NCBI GenBank assembly: GCA_015501055.1
Contig: JADNYV010000165.1
Coordinates: forward strand, 1-64,000
DNA: 64,000 nucleotides
Reading direction: 5' to 3'
Source of the DNA: Mucidula mucida
Lineage: Eukaryota > Basidiomycota > Agaricomycetes > Agaricales > Physalacriaceae
Part shown: in pieces, positions 37,401 through 50,010 of the stretch
How positions within the stretch are numbered: the first letter of the stretch is position 1
How the letters are laid out: the number at the start of each line of letters is the position of its first letter
Translations under genes and position numbers: made by a program
The notes under the pieces: model-generated
What the model saw: only the letters and a program-made list of their open reading frames with translations
Database searches by the model: none
Told to the model about the DNA's origin: nothing

Positions 37401-39912
37401 TGCTACCGCTGTATTAGCAGTCAATGGTATAGCTCAGGTCTTGAACTTTCCTCCAGGTCTGATCTCCAGCCTCGGCGATACTACATCGACGTTGAACATA
37501 GCAGACGTCGTCGACAACACGACGTTTGTGCAGACAGTGACGGACACATTCTCTCAGCTTGGGTATGGAGGGATATCAATGGATACGAATACGGGATCAT
37601 CTCTCATTGCCTGGGAGGCATCGTCTCCCGGCCTCAAAGGCGCCGTTTTGCTCAATCTGGTTGATAATCTGCTGTACAACGCCGCACTGCAAAAGACTAA
37701 GTTCGTTGGATCGGCGTCGCCTGTCATACAAGCAAACTACGAGCCGTTCCCACTTATCGATGCAGGCGCACTTGAGAGTCTAGGGGACACACTCGAAGCT
37801 CTGAAGTGGGCGACATTCTTTGGTGCCGCGATGGTACGTGCCTTCCTTGTATCAATGATGCGTACCCACCGTAGACTTAGTCGGTTTATACGGCGTTTTT
37901 TGCCATGTATCTTGCGCAAGAACGTGCTTCTGGGGTGCAAGCTATGCAGTTCTCCAACGGACTTTCCGATCCTATCGGACTGTGGCTAGGACACCTATCC
38001 TTCGACATTATCTTTTCTACGCTGTCTGCATCTATCATTGTCTTAATCTTTGCATTTGCTGCTTCCGACCAGTTTCATGGTCTTGGACTCTTCGTAAGCC
38101 CGTCTATATTCACTGCACTGACGTATTAACGGATTTCTGAAAGTGGCTGGTTCTCGTACTATATGGCCTTGCGGGTACGTTGTTGTCGTACTGTTTCTCG
38201 CTGTTGGTCGCAAGTCCGCTTGGAGCGTTCGCTGCGTCTGCGGGTTACCAGGCGGTCATGTTCCTAGTATGTCCTTCATCTATACGCCTCACAGACTGGA
38301 ACTCATGATACGGTAGCTCTATCTCGCTGGCTATCTTCTTACCTTGACGTACGCCAAGGCATCCGAGTCTAGTCGGCTCATTACTATCATTCATTTCTGC
38401 CTTTCCGTACTCTCTCCCGTTGCCAGTGTTGTAGGTTTTGAGTTCACTCGCCAGTCGGTCGAGTACTGACTTCTTCTTCTCAGGAGCGCGCAGCCTTCGT
38501 TTCTATCAATTTATTCTCGTTACTTTGTGCGGACAATAAGACGGTATCATCATTGGAGATTGTATCGATTCTACGCTTTGGCGGTCCCCTCATCTACCTT
38601 TCAGTCCATATCATTGTGCTTTTAGGCATATTGATCAAAGCCAGTTCCGGTTCATTCCTCCCTCGCTTTCCCCGCAGGTCTAAGCGCCACTGGGACTTGC
38701 AGGTCTCAGGGGAAAAGTCGGATGTTTATAGGGAAGCACGGAACGCAAGCACCTCTACCGATCTTCTACGCGTGCTAGGTGTTTCGAAGATGTTTAAGAC
38801 GAAGACCGTCGTCGACGATGTCACCTTCAGCGCATTAAGCGATACGATCTTTGCTTTACTAGGCCCTAATGGCGCTGGTAAAACAACAACATTCAATATG
38901 ATACGTGCGTCTGCCTATTGAAATAGTTCCTCGTTCGAGCGTCTGATGTTGTCGATAGGTGGCGATGTTGTTCCTGACGCTGGGGACATACTCATTGCAG
39001 GCGAATCCATCAGGGACAATCCCAAAAAAGCTCGATTCTCTCTTGGAGTCTGTCCGCAGTTTACCGCCGTCGACTCTCAGTTGACCGTGAAGGAACACCT
39101 GCAGATCTATGGCCGCCTCAAAGGGCTAGGAACAGGAACAGTGCTTTCCAAGAATGTGGAATCTCTTTTAGGCGCCACTGGGCTTTTATCGTACGCTGAT
39201 CGGTTGGCGAGTAAACTTTCCGGGGGAAATCAGAGGAAGCTTTCCCTTGCGATAGCGCTGATGGGTAAAGTTGTCCAGTTCGACGTGTACGGGCAACACT
39301 GACGCCTTGCTAGGAAACCCATCTGTCATTCTTATCGACGAGTTCTCAACTGGAGTTGACGCGAAGATGAAGCGAGACCTGTGGATAACACTCAAGAGCG
39401 TTGTGGTGGGCAAGGCAGTCGTTATAACAACTCGTGAGTGATGAGCTTACAACTGTTCTTTATTGAACGTCTTCCGCAGATTCGATGGAAGAGGCGTCGG
39501 TACTCGCGAATAAAGTTGGGATCCTTTCGAAGCGCATGCTAGGTATGCTCTCAATGTAACTGTCTTCAGAAACGTACTGAATCTCTGTACAGCTGTTGGG
39601 ACCGTGGACTCGCTGTCCTCGCGTTACGCGACGTACGAAGTTCACTTCACCTGTCGCACTCCGGAGGAGTCCCTGAGAGCGCAAACGTTAATGTCTCAAA
39701 TACCAGGCAGTCGCAGGGCTGATGACGTCGCTACTCGCTTCGAGGTACCTATACATGCCAGGTTTTCTTTAGCACACCTCTTTCACATTATCTCGTCATC
39801 TGGTGACTTTTCCCAATTTACTGTTGAAAAGGCGTCTTTGGAGAGCACATTCTTGAAGGTGATCAGGGAACAGGAAGGCGAAGATGAGGTTGATAAAGGA
39901 TTATGGGCTTGA
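34420..39912 (+). CDS. ABCA-subfamily full-size ABC transporter
   Basis: The ATG at 34420 opens [18 protein letters not shown], then a membrane helix ([19 protein letters not shown]) across a short intron, a large extracytosolic loop ([15 protein letters not shown]) and a six-helix block. The first nucleotide-binding domain has Walker [10 protein letters not shown] (about 36145), signature LSGGQKRK, Walker [14 protein letters not shown] and H-loop TTH. A second membrane half follows, then a second domain with Walker [11 protein letters not shown] (about 38865), signature LSGGNQRK, Walker [14 protein letters not shown] and the switch His after an intron. All catalytic motifs are intact. Stop at 39910-39912. 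About a dozen introns are needed. ABCA proteins usually move lipids; the substrate here is unknown. Confidence 0.88.
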
Positions 39913-40418
39913 CATATTCGTGGCGCGGTCGGTCTACAATTGTGTTATACCAGTATTTATTGTATTTATAATAGAGCTGATTGCACCGCCGGATGTTCTT
40001 CACCTTCAACGCGAACATTAGCACTCGATTATTGCTGTACCATTCACAGTGCGGAGCCAAGCGACCGGTCGAACGGACGCAGGCGTCGTTGATGATGGCA
40101 AGGATTCAGTCGAGAGTCTGGTCTATGATACCTTCGGGTACTTGTCGAGCGCATGGGATGTGGGTTTTCTTTGGCCGTGTTTGGGATGCGACAGAAGGCG
40201 CACTCGGGAAGTCTTCAGGGATGCTCCTTCATGAGCTCTGATAACCTTCTGTCAGCTTCAACAAGAAATGGCGTGGATAAATCCAGTGCAAAACTGGCAC
40301 AGAAAAACTTTGTCATATTGACCAATAGTACTGGGCTCTACGCGACGCTTCCGTTCACCCACTGTATCAAAAAGAGACTTTTATGGACTCGCGGCATCTA
40401 GAGATTAACAATTCTAGC
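39913..40418. other. Intergenic, F-box 3' flank with tandem-duplication trace
   Basis: No gene is present. About 40290-40430 resembles 42640-42760, both just downstream of F-box 3' ends, including the shared words CGCGACGCTTCCGTTC and GGACTCGCGGCATC. It marks an old tandem duplication. Confidence 0.5.
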
Positions 40419-42207
40419 CTATATATAGACAAATCTGGTCTCCTGCTGTGAGCTCGACGCTCGAGCAGCAAGATAGTCCACACAAGGTTGCAAAGGAAAG
40501 ACACCAACACTACTAATTGAGAGATCCAATCCTTGTTCCTTAGCCTGTCTCAATTCGTCCATCACCTGCCGCTGGTGAACAAGGGGAGAACCCAGGTTTG
40601 AGAGCGCAACAGGAAGCTGAAAGAGGACTTCAATCTTTTCTATGTGCGTAGATAGGGAGACTTTATCGTCGAGCGTGAATCGGGAGGAGACGAAAGAGGA
40701 GAATTCTGGTCCCACGAAGCGAATTCTTGCACCTATGATCCCGGAGTCCTCAATGTGTATGATCAAAGTCCGTAGTTTAGGTACGATAGTCGGATTAGAA
40801 GCGAGGTGAGATAGTAGTTGAATGAGCAATTCATCGGCGGAAGCCTGCCAGCTCATGTACTTGAGCTCCAGGCGTTCGATCTTGGAGGCAAAGGAAAGGA
40901 GATCGCGCACATCGGCAAAATCTGCACAATCCATGAGCTTCAAAATTTCCAGGGAACACCGGGACTGCCGAAGAAGTTGTAGGACCCCTCCGACAGTGGC
41001 TGAAGGACATGGCGTGCATGAGATATCATCGACTCGGGGGGTGATGTAGAGTTCCTTCAAAGCAGGCAACGAGATGCTTCGGAGGAACCTATCGTCTGAA
41101 ACATAGAGAACACGTATGGTTTTGTTCACCGTGAGAGGGTTGGCAGGAGCGAGCAGTCGTAATTGGGGCCAATCCTCTACAGATGGGAACCCCTGTGTCA
41201 CACGAAGTTCAACAAGATTGGGGCATTCATGTAGATAATGAAGTCGGTCGAAGGCTACACCGGACCCATCCTGCAAATACCAATCCAGTTTGAGGTGGGA
41301 AAGCTGGTGCAGGGGAAGCTGGACGGCCTCGATCATATTATAGAGAAGGGTGACCTTCGTCAAGTTGGGTGCAATTTGGAAACCTGAGATGGGCGGGTAA
41401 TCCTCCTCCTCCTCTTCTTCTTCCATATTGTCCTCATATTCGAGGCATAGGGTCTCCAACAATGGCGCACATGCATACAAGCCATCCAATAGGGAGAACA
41501 CCCTTCGAGGCAGGGCTAATGTGACATCCACCCAGCGGCTTGACTGTGCTATGAGTACACCAAGAATTTCCGCCGTTTAACAACGGGTATCATTGACTTC
41601 AGTTTCTGACATTTCTTCGTAAGGCTGGTCCGCTCGAAAAACGAAAGTGAGTGGCAACGATGCGCTGAGCGACACTGCTTTTTTGAGCCTGGGTAGAGGA
41701 CATAGGGACATAAAACTCCGGGCATCCAGTGAGAAATTTGTCCATACTGCTGGGGTACCGAGCAGCAAGTCCTTCCATCGAGTGCATACTCGGCATAATA
41801 GCCACAGAGTAGTATCGTGATCCGACCAAACTTCGAAGCCGCGACAGGCGTGCTTGAAGATCTCGGTCAAGATCTCATTCGGAAGGGTCCGCATTGGAGA
41901 AACCACAACTCGCCAACAGTCTGGAGTTTTCTGCATTCGTGCTCTTTGTTCAAGTGCCGTGTTTAGAGAAGCATGAAGCTGAGAAATCTGCTTATCGAGG
42001 CTGGACAAGTTGTCGGCGGCTTTTGAGAAGATACTCCGCATGAACAAGGCACCGTCTACGTCGGACAGGGTTATTGTTTTGTAGGGCCTTCATGAAGGAA
42101 GCTTCGACGGCGGCAGAGAGCGGGATTCCCGCCTGACGCGGAGAGACCGCAGGGGACATGGAGGCAATGATTTGGCGTGAGGTGGTAGTTGGTACATAAG
42201 CCGTCAC
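40419..42207 (-). pseudogene. F-box/LRR-type protein gene, interrupted
   Basis: The F-box (PMRTLPNEILTEIFKHACRG) follows a coiled coil (NLSSLDKQISQLHASLNTAL), then CRVCTRWKDLLLGTPAVWTN and a long leucine-rich C-terminal half with a five-to-eight residue acidic run (NMEEEEEEEDYPP). F-box proteins select substrates for SCF ubiquitin ligases. One in-frame TAA (41577-41579) splits a frame that is otherwise open from 42047 to 40419. A second problem lies upstream: the N-terminal segment from the ATG at 42207 (MTAYVPTTTSRQ) is in another frame and needs a 1-nt shift near 42060. Both could be real decay or assembly faults. Confidence 0.7.
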
Positions 42208-42749
42208 TGAGGGAAAATATTTATGGAAAGACCCTCGGCAATAATGAACAACTCACAATCAGTTGGGATCAGAGTGTAATCGTGGTTAAAAGGCAGGCCG
42301 TTTCTGGGTGTTGTTTTGTTGGTGTACTAATAGAAGAGTAGCTGTCTCGTCCTACAGAGATCTGGACGTCCAGCAGTTCAGCTTACGGTTCGGTGCAAAC
42401 TTCAAGTCGAAGTTCGGTCACCGTTGGTGCTTGTTACTGTTTGGCTGTGCCAGCTCCAGCGTTTCGCGTTCATCACGCGTTCATCACGTGGTCACGACAC
42501 GTTGAAAATTGAAACACTCAATGCGTGTGGCGCCGTTGTGGGCAAGGACCAACAGGAACTACATGACGACAGAACACCATTCACGGCGAACCTATGTATC
42601 AGAGTACTTACATTCAATACAGGCTCTCATCATTTCAGATGTCATATAGATCAATGGTACTGGGGTCAACGCGACGCTTCCGTTCGTATCAAAAGAAGAC
42701 CTCTGTGGACTCGCGGCATCCAAAGCTTAATATTTCCAGCCTACATGTA

Positions 42750-42900
42750 GACAAGTACGCTATGATTCAAACGCTCGAGCGGCAAGATAGTCCGCACAAC
42801 GAGTACTAATTGAGATATCCAAACCTTGTTCCCTAGCCCGTCTCAGGTTGTCCAGCACCTGCCGTTGGGCAACGAGGTCCCAAACATAAGACTTCATTTG
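42750..42900 (-). pseudogene. 3' remnant of a second F-box gene
   Basis: RQVLDNLRRAREQGLDISIS and YLAARA match the C-terminal end of the F-box gene at 40419 (RQVMDELRQAKEQGLDLSIS, YLAARA). The similarity covers only the last 60 or so codons and the downstream flank. Confidence 0.65.
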
Positions 42901-43029
42901 CTGGAAGCTGAAACATTCATCAGAAAAACCCTCACATGCTCCTTCGTACTCAGTACAACTCAGTGAGAATGTGAGATCAACCAGCATTCAAGATCAAGTT
43001 CGACTAGACGTAGTAGCACAAATGTCATT

Positions 43030-43215
43030 TACTAGTAGAAGTTTCAGCTAGTGTAGAATCCCGATCTGATGATGGCCTTACCTTCATAAGAATATCCCCG
43101 CGGTTCCATTTTTCAGGCTGTATACATTTCCAACCTAGTCTGGGGCACAGACCTGCTTCTGCTCCCATCTTCTACAAACTTGATTGCATGCAGCATAGGT
43201 CCACCGCTATTACTA
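43030..43215. repeat. Degenerate third copy of the kinase-cluster flank
   Basis: This stretch follows 15065-15255 in the same orientation, with shared words ACCTTCATAA, CTAGTCT.GGGCACA and GCATAGGTCCA. The corresponding inverted stretch is near 46600-46760. It shows that the duplicated module was once present a third time. Confidence 0.5.
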
Positions 43216-43420
43216 TGGTATTAGTGAGTGCACTCCAGATATTCCGTATCAGTGAAGACACACATGTTCGTTGCCCGGAGCAGTCCGCCACTTATCTTTG
43301 ACTGTACCGATGTCGCCTACTTTGTAGTTACCCCATCTCTGGGTAAGCCTCACAGTACGTCCAATTTCGATCTACATGAAGCACATCAGAAATTGGTTTG
43401 TCGTTGGGTAGACTGAAGAT

Positions 43421-43506
43421 GAAAACGTCCTATTCACGGCGGATCCTCTCGGCAAGATGCTCTCCTGTACCGCACTCAGACACCATTCCGACTAGCCATG
43501 AGGCAC
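43421..43506 (+). repeat. 86-bp direct repeat, copy 1
   Basis: The 86 bases are repeated at 49541-49626 with one mismatch. The repeat starts GAAAACGTCCTATTCACGGC and ends GCCATGAGGCAC. It carries no gene and no terminal inverted repeats. Confidence 0.9.
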
Positions 43507-43794
43507 TGGCCTATTAGGCTTGCACAACAGCAACTATACGCACTAATTATACAACATGCGTGACGTGTTGGTACAGACCAAAGCTCTGAGTACACGAAAA
43601 TTCGCTCCCGTCAATGCAAGCTTCTGCTGTGTCGCGCCATGGTATCATGAGAACACTAACGCCTACTAAGGCGCCGTGCTCCCTGCCTATTCGATACGAA
43701 TGTCCGCCTCCCTCAGAAAAACATTAAATGCATGAGGTTTAGCCAGGATATCCAAGACTGCCTCTGCTTTAAGGAGTACTTATATGGACGTACC

Positions 43795-43880
43795 ATGAAC
43801 ACTCAAGTTGCCCTGTCTGTTTCTCTCATCGGCGCTATCCTGACTTCCGCGCACTTTTTCCGGCCAATCCGGGCAAGAAA
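43795..43880 (+). pseudogene. Kinase-like family, first-exon fragment
   Basis: The ATG at 43795 encodes MNTQVALSVSLIGAILTSAH followed by FFRPIR, nearly the same as copy A (MNTRVALSVSLIGAILTSAH). The bases before the ATG (GTACCATGAACACTC) also match copies A and D. Similarity ends after about 28 codons. Confidence 0.7.
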
Positions 43881-44479
43881 CTCATGGCTGCCTCGTCGCC
43901 CGCTTCTAACAGTACGGCGATATAGTGATGCATTGCGTACATCGTCTCTTCGCCAAGCACCGATGTTCCTTGCCATACACCGCCTCAGACTGGGATACTA
44001 GAGATGGTCCACGACGAGCTCAGACATCAAACACTCCACTTTTAAAGTCCGGAATGATGGTGAGTATACTAGCTTGCACAGACACGGCGATGGAGAGAGA
44101 AAGCGACCGAGCGATTGAGAGATGCAAGAGCAAAGAGGGCACTCACGAGCGGTGTGTCATGTTCAAAGAAGAAGGGTAACCCGATTTCGAGGGGTGGTGG
44201 ACGCGTATCCTGAGTGGGAATCTATCCTGGGGTGAAGTTGAAACAATGCATAGAGGAAGTGCGACTTGTACGCTTCCTGTTAACACTTGAGTGTCTTCCA
44301 ATGACATAGAAAGAACGGTGCCCTGCCACATTAACAAACGCCCTATCGCATCTTTGAGGTAGGGTGGGAGACTGAAGAATCATAGCTCATAAGCTAAAAA
44401 TGCACTCGATGGAGCACATGCCGACGGCATGAGACGAACCAGCGCAGGCACGTGGTGACCGGTTGTACTTGTCCACGCC

Positions 44480-46010
44480 ATGATCACGAACGCTGCGGCT
44501 CTGTCTATAGCGCTAGGCGGCGGTGTACTAGCCGCCGTTTACTTGCTCAAACCTACTCGCTGGGTGCGCGTAAACGGATTCTGGAGCTCATTATATTGGA
44601 CATTCCGATCCTGGCTTGGAACTACCCCATCACTCAGGATTATGCCGTTTGGGATACGGGCGACCCCAATGATGTAGAAGTGTTGAGCGTGACAGGAGAC
44701 GGCTACTGCGCATGTGGCGCTTCCTTGGTCCATTCTTTGTTTCGTGTGGATACCACCCATATGTGCCCAAAGATTCAGCCGACATATACAGTGATCTTGT
44801 CCCAACTACCTCCAAAGCACTGGAAATCACTCGTTTCCATTTGCGTCATGCTTGTACAAGACGGACGCAGATGCAAAATTTGCTTACTTTGTGAGTGCTC
44901 TCAATTCAGCTCCGTCAGTGCCCTTCTGGAATTAGTCTTAGTCTCCCATTGTTTGGCCAGCACGGGACAGGATTGGACGAGACGTTGTGATCAAGTAAGC
45001 CGCTCTCTGATATTCCCAGTTTTTGTTTCAATTTCTCGCAGGGCGGTTTCTGGTTCCATACCGACTAAAGAGCTACGAGCACTTCGTCTCTTACACTCCG
45101 ATGACCTTCGAGACGATCCACGTAACCATACTATACCCGTTCTTGATTACCTTGAGTTTAATGGTCAAGTATTTGCTGTGATGCCAAGGCAAGGGTTCCT
45201 ACCGATATCTCGCTGACTAGTGCTGACCTCCAATAGATGGAACGCGGCGATCTGGGCTGATTTTGCAACGGTCGGTGAAGTGGTTCGCTATGGTCAGGCA
45301 TTCTTTGAGGTTAGTAGTCCGATACGTTGGCCACATGCTGTGGAAGTTGAGATCCTTGACCAGGCCATCGCATTTCTTCACGAACACTATATCGCGCACG
45401 GCGACACCATTGGCCAAAATTTTGTTATGGATGTCATGGTTCCGAAGCCAAAAGAATTTGGGGTCCTCTACGCGGGTGTTCGTGGACCCGAACGCAAGTA
45501 TGCCTTCATTGACTTTGAAACAGCTACACTGCCAGTTCTTTCATCTGACAGCAGTAGCTCCGATAAACCTTCCCACCAAACTTATTCACCTGCCCCCGAG
45601 TTCGCAATCGCTTCAAAGCATGAAGTTGCCCGTTTGGCAAGAAATCTAGAATTTCATCTTCGGGTGAGCGGTATCGCGATAGTCACAAACAGCAGGCCCG
45701 AACATTCCTTTTCTAGTGTATTGAGGATGTCGTGCCGGATCTTGGAACACTTCTTGAGTTGATGAAGGACTGCGACAGCCCGGATCAGCCTACTGCTGCT
45801 GCTGCGCTCTCGCGATATGAAGAAATCTGCAATTTGCTCAGCACAGATGATATGCACCGTGAGGTCGAGGCGATTTGGTGGGAGGAGGGTAGGGATATTT
45901 ATTTGCGGCCACTTATCATCAAAAGGCTCATCCTTCGACAGACCGCATCAAATATCGTGATTCGCCTCCGCTTCACATCTCGGACTGTTGATACGAAAAC
46001 AGATAATTGA
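44480..46010 (+). pseudogene. Kinase-like membrane-anchored protein, copy C (broken)
   Basis: This is the closest relative of copy B, in opposite orientation. The start (MITNAAALSIALGGGVLAAV) and the promoter palindrome (44417-44431) are kept. Exon 1 has two 1-nt losses, at the SWLWNY motif near 44613 and at EVFERD near 44684, and a further shift near 44815. The 3' half is open: HGDTIGQN and YAFIDFE are intact (45400-45520), and the last exon reads to the same C-terminal TKTDN ending at 46010. The GC-AG third intron is also shared. It cannot make a full protein as read. Confidence 0.8.
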
Positions 46011-47985
46011 AACGTCTCCACCTGTTCGAATTGATTATCGCAGTCTATGACGAGATTTTGTGGGTACGGGTTCCAAGGTAGGCACTGCTTGGTACACTAG
46101 CTGGCAAGTAGTCGCGAGTGAGCCGCCTTGTAGCCAACGTCAAGTCGCTCACCAGTATCCACCCGCGCAGGTCTCAAAATGCTTACCAGGTCTCTGGAAT
46201 GTGCGCTGCTGAATAGGAATACCACAGAGATGCCCGAGAACGGTGCCTGTAAGTGTACGCTCAGTGTCCGATGACATTTCTTTGTGGAAACTCGCCGCAT
46301 GATCTCGACGGTCTTCGTTAAGCGCCTTGCATCTTACAATCATCACCCACGGCTACGCAATCATCCGCCGCATACCCTCCACCACGGGTATCTGTCTTCA
46401 GTTTCCCGACTACGGAATAATTTCTCAGTCTTGAATCATCTAGTTTGTGTACGGCCATACCGTGAAGCTCATTAAAAATCATCAAGGGTACGCAACAGGG
46501 CGTTGGTACAATTACAGACATGTGGAAGACGGGTCCAGGTAACGCCCACGTAGGTTTTTCTTCTGCCCGGTAGAGAGCCCGCTAACCGTGACGATCCCAA
46601 TAGAAATGGACCTATGCTGTTCAAGAAAGATGGAGGCACTTGATTCGGTGTGGCCGAGACTAGCTTGGTACGGGCGTGATGCCTGGTAGTCACACATCAA
46701 TCGAAGCGCCGTATATGAAGGTATGACCATTACAAGCCCAAAATGCTACACTGACTGAAATCTTCTGCAGTCATCGTATTTTGTATGAGTACTATGTGTC
46801 GAAGTTATAGTTGAATTGTGTCATTGTGTAGTAATTGCGCCACCAAACAACACCTCTTAGTGATACACCCTCGCACTGCAAGCTCGTTGGGAATCAGCCT
46901 TTTCTCGCCGTTGTCGTGAATTTTCCCCGTTTTACTTGGTTGTGGGGTCTGTTTCCCCAAACAAAGATAGCATCAAGGTGAATTCGACTTGCTCTTCTTC
47001 TTACGGTTCACGAGGGTGTCAACAAACATCTTGGTTGACACCAGTTTACAGAAGCCGATGAAGGCAATATTGTGTGGCCCTTGCCCTCAGTCACAGAAAG
47101 TTTCCCATTGCGCCTCAAGTGATGTCATGGCCTTGGGAGTTCTCTGGATTCGGTGAGCAGATGAACGTACCTGAGTGGAGGCCAACTCACACATGCTGTG
47201 GGAAAACTGCATGTCATATACATACTATATTTTAGTGGCCTCCTTGTATCACACTATATCATCGCCCACTTTACCTCCCAACATGTCGGCATATCCTCCA
47301 CCACAAGTACGTCCATTCTTCCAGTCAATCAGCGAGTCACTGACCATTAAGCGAAGTTCCCCGTCGATACGCCCGTCGTACTGACGCAGCCGCATGGCAA
47401 TCGCTACGTGGTGGGTGATAGAGGCGAGGTTCAAGCGAGCTGGCGAACTGCTCCAGGCAATCCGCATGTATGTACGCTGTGACGACAGCGCGAGATTGTC
47501 GTTGCTCAAATGTTCGGTAGTTTTACACTTACCACATCTTGTTCGAGGACAATCGAGGAGATATGTCCATACCCGAGACGAAATTGAAAAGAGCTGATTG
47601 AAGAAGCCTACAGGTGCGTATCGGAAGGGGGGATGTCTGCGATGTCTGGAACTGATTTATAGTTTAGCCACCGTATTGTAGATGGCACTGCTGTCCGTTC
47701 GTCTTCGGCGCTGGCGCATGTCGCTTCATATCTTCACTATCGGCGCTCTCAGGCAAAACACAATGTACTCTAATATAATTCCATCTTGAAATTGTAGTGT
47801 AGCTTGTGTAAAATCCCTTCATCCGAATCACTTTGGACAGAGTGTTGGATATGAAGCACACCCTCGAGTGTTTTGCTGAAGGAAGGACACAATACGTATC
47901 ACTGCGCGCTTCCGACTCATCGTGGAGCTGAACTTATCGGCCATCAAACGAAATTTGAAGTCCGAAGAACACTTAGCCACGTACC

Positions 47986-49430
47986 ATGAACACTCGAGTT
48001 GCTCTTTCTGTTTCTCTCGTCGGTGGCCTCCTGGCCACTACGTACTTGCTCAGACCAATCCAAGTGGTACGCGTTCCAGGCGTCTGTAGCTCCTTCTATT
48101 GGACGGTCCGCTCCTGGCTATGGAACTATCCTGTCACCGAGGACTACGCCATTTGGGACACTGGAGACCCTAACGATCGGCAAGTGTTCGAAAGTGATAG
48201 GATACGCCTATTGCGTATATGGCGCTTCCTGCGACCGTTCTTCGTGTCCCGTGGATATCACCCCTACGTCTTGAAGGATCCCACCGACTTATTCAGTAAC
48301 ATTATTCCAAGTATCCCCGCTTCAACAGAAAAGATGACATTTCCATTCGCGCAACGCTTTTACAGGACAGATGCGGATGCGGAAACGTATTTCTTCGTAG
48401 GTCTTTCCTCAAGAATCGCGATTACTACTTACAAAAATACCTCCAGTCTCCATTCGTGTGGCCCGCGCGGGATAGGCTAGGGGCGAGATGTGATACTCAA
48501 GTAAATCACTGTATCCTGTACGACCCGTCTGTTGCCTCATCTTGTTCAGGGCTATCTCTGGTCCACAGCCCAGCAAAGAGCTCAGAGCTTTCCGTCGCCT
48601 GCAGTCTGATGCCCTTCGCGATGATCCGCGGAATCATACTATCCCAGTTCTTGATTATGTTAACTTCAACGGCCAGATGTTTGTTGTAATGCCAAGGTAA
48701 GCATGTAACCCTACGGTGGGGCGCGCTCACAATCTATATAGATGGAACGGGGCAACCGCTGCTGATTTTGCGAAGGTCGGCGAACTCGTTCGATACGGTC
48801 GTGCCTTCTTGGAGGTAAGAGCGCCGGCTTCACTTCCTACAGCGGATGGTGAGATACATCTTCAGGCTGTTGCTTTCCTTCATGAGCATAATATCTCTCA
48901 TGGCGACATTCTTCTCCAAAACGTAATGACAGACGCACTCATTCCGAAGGCCAAGAAGACAACGGATCCTCGCATCGCGGGTGTTCGTGGACCTAAACGC
49001 CGATACGCCCTGATTGATTTCGAAAACAGCCATCGTGGACTATAGTCCCGAGCTGCTGACGGCTTTCAAGAAAGACGTTAGGGACCTTGCATCAGCCTTG
49101 GAGTACAATCTTCGTGTGAGTAGTACATATGGTTGTTACGAAATCCTGACCACCGTGTCTATAGTGTATTGAAGACGTTATACCAGAAATAGGACCACTC
49201 TTTGATTCCATGAAGGAGTTTGACAGTCCAGCCCAGCCGAGTGCTGCCACCGCCCTTTCTCGTTATGAAGAAATATGCGGCTCGCTCTCTGCGGAAGACT
49301 TGGAGCTCGAGGTACCAGGGCGTTTTTGGCTTGAAGGTAAGTACGTGATTTGCTAAGGAGCATGAAAGTTAAACACTTTCCAGGGAAAAAACATATCTGC
49401 CTGCTCCTTCTGTATATGTGTCAGATACTG
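47986..49430 (+). pseudogene. Kinase-like membrane-anchored protein, copy D (two frameshifts)
   Basis: The first exon (47986-about 48400) is open: MNTRVALSVSLVGGLLATTY, DYAIWDTGDPND, LRIWRFLRPFFVSRG. Exon 2 has one extra G in GATAGGCTAGGGGCG near 48480. Later exons are readable (KELRAFRRLQSDALRDDPRN, FVVMPRW, HGDILLQN). An extra A follows IDFE near 49025, giving a stop. The C-terminal exon after 49385 diverges from copy B. Both lesions are 1-nt insertions in short runs, so assembly error is possible. It pairs with copy A in the inverted duplication. Confidence 0.75.
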
Positions 49431-49540
49431 CTTAACATGCAGTGCTGTTCCGTCGCCGCGTTATCTCTTTTGTATGCTTCGGGTCATGAATGTCAATGTT
49501 TCGCAGTCGAGACTGTAAAAAGTATATAGAGTGCCGATGC

Positions 49541-49626
49541 GAAAACGTCCTATTCACGGCGGATCCTCTCGGCAAGATGCTCTCCTGTACCGCACTCAGA
49601 CACCGTTCCGACTAGCCATGAGGCAC
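49541..49626 (+). repeat. 86-bp direct repeat, copy 2
   Basis: This matches 43421-43506 with a single A/G difference. The two copies lie on either side of kinase-like copies C and D. Confidence 0.9.
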
Positions 49627-50010
49627 ATACCCGTGCTCCTAAATCAGTCATGGCGGGACGAGCAATGACTGTAGGGTCTTGGATCCAAGGCACTTAAAGG
49701 AAGGCTATTGAGGTCATGCAGTGGGTTGGCCCAGAGATGATTATCATCGGTGCAGATGATCTCGATGGCTACATGCTTAGGATTTGGTATTGCCTGTTGA
49801 CGGTTTAATAACGTGTGGTTGTGTGGACAAGTTCCCAAGTCGAAGCCTACCTTGGCGAACACACCGACAAAATCCCGGCGCTGCCTAGCCTATCGCCACG
49901 GCCTAACACGCTTGCATTAATTCGTATAATAATTTCGGTATCAACAGTCTGAGATGTACAGTGGGGGCGACTTTCGATATGTGATGACTCCTGTGAAAGG
50001 GTAAGGCTTC

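Larger units (their letters stand above)
44386..49430. repeat. Right arm of the ~5-kb inverted duplication
   Basis: The first half (44386-46951) is the inverted counterpart of 14875-17530. The second half (46952-about 49430) is the inverted counterpart of 6905-9078. The two halves are contiguous here, with no DIRS element or MITE at 46948-46951. Confidence 0.8.
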
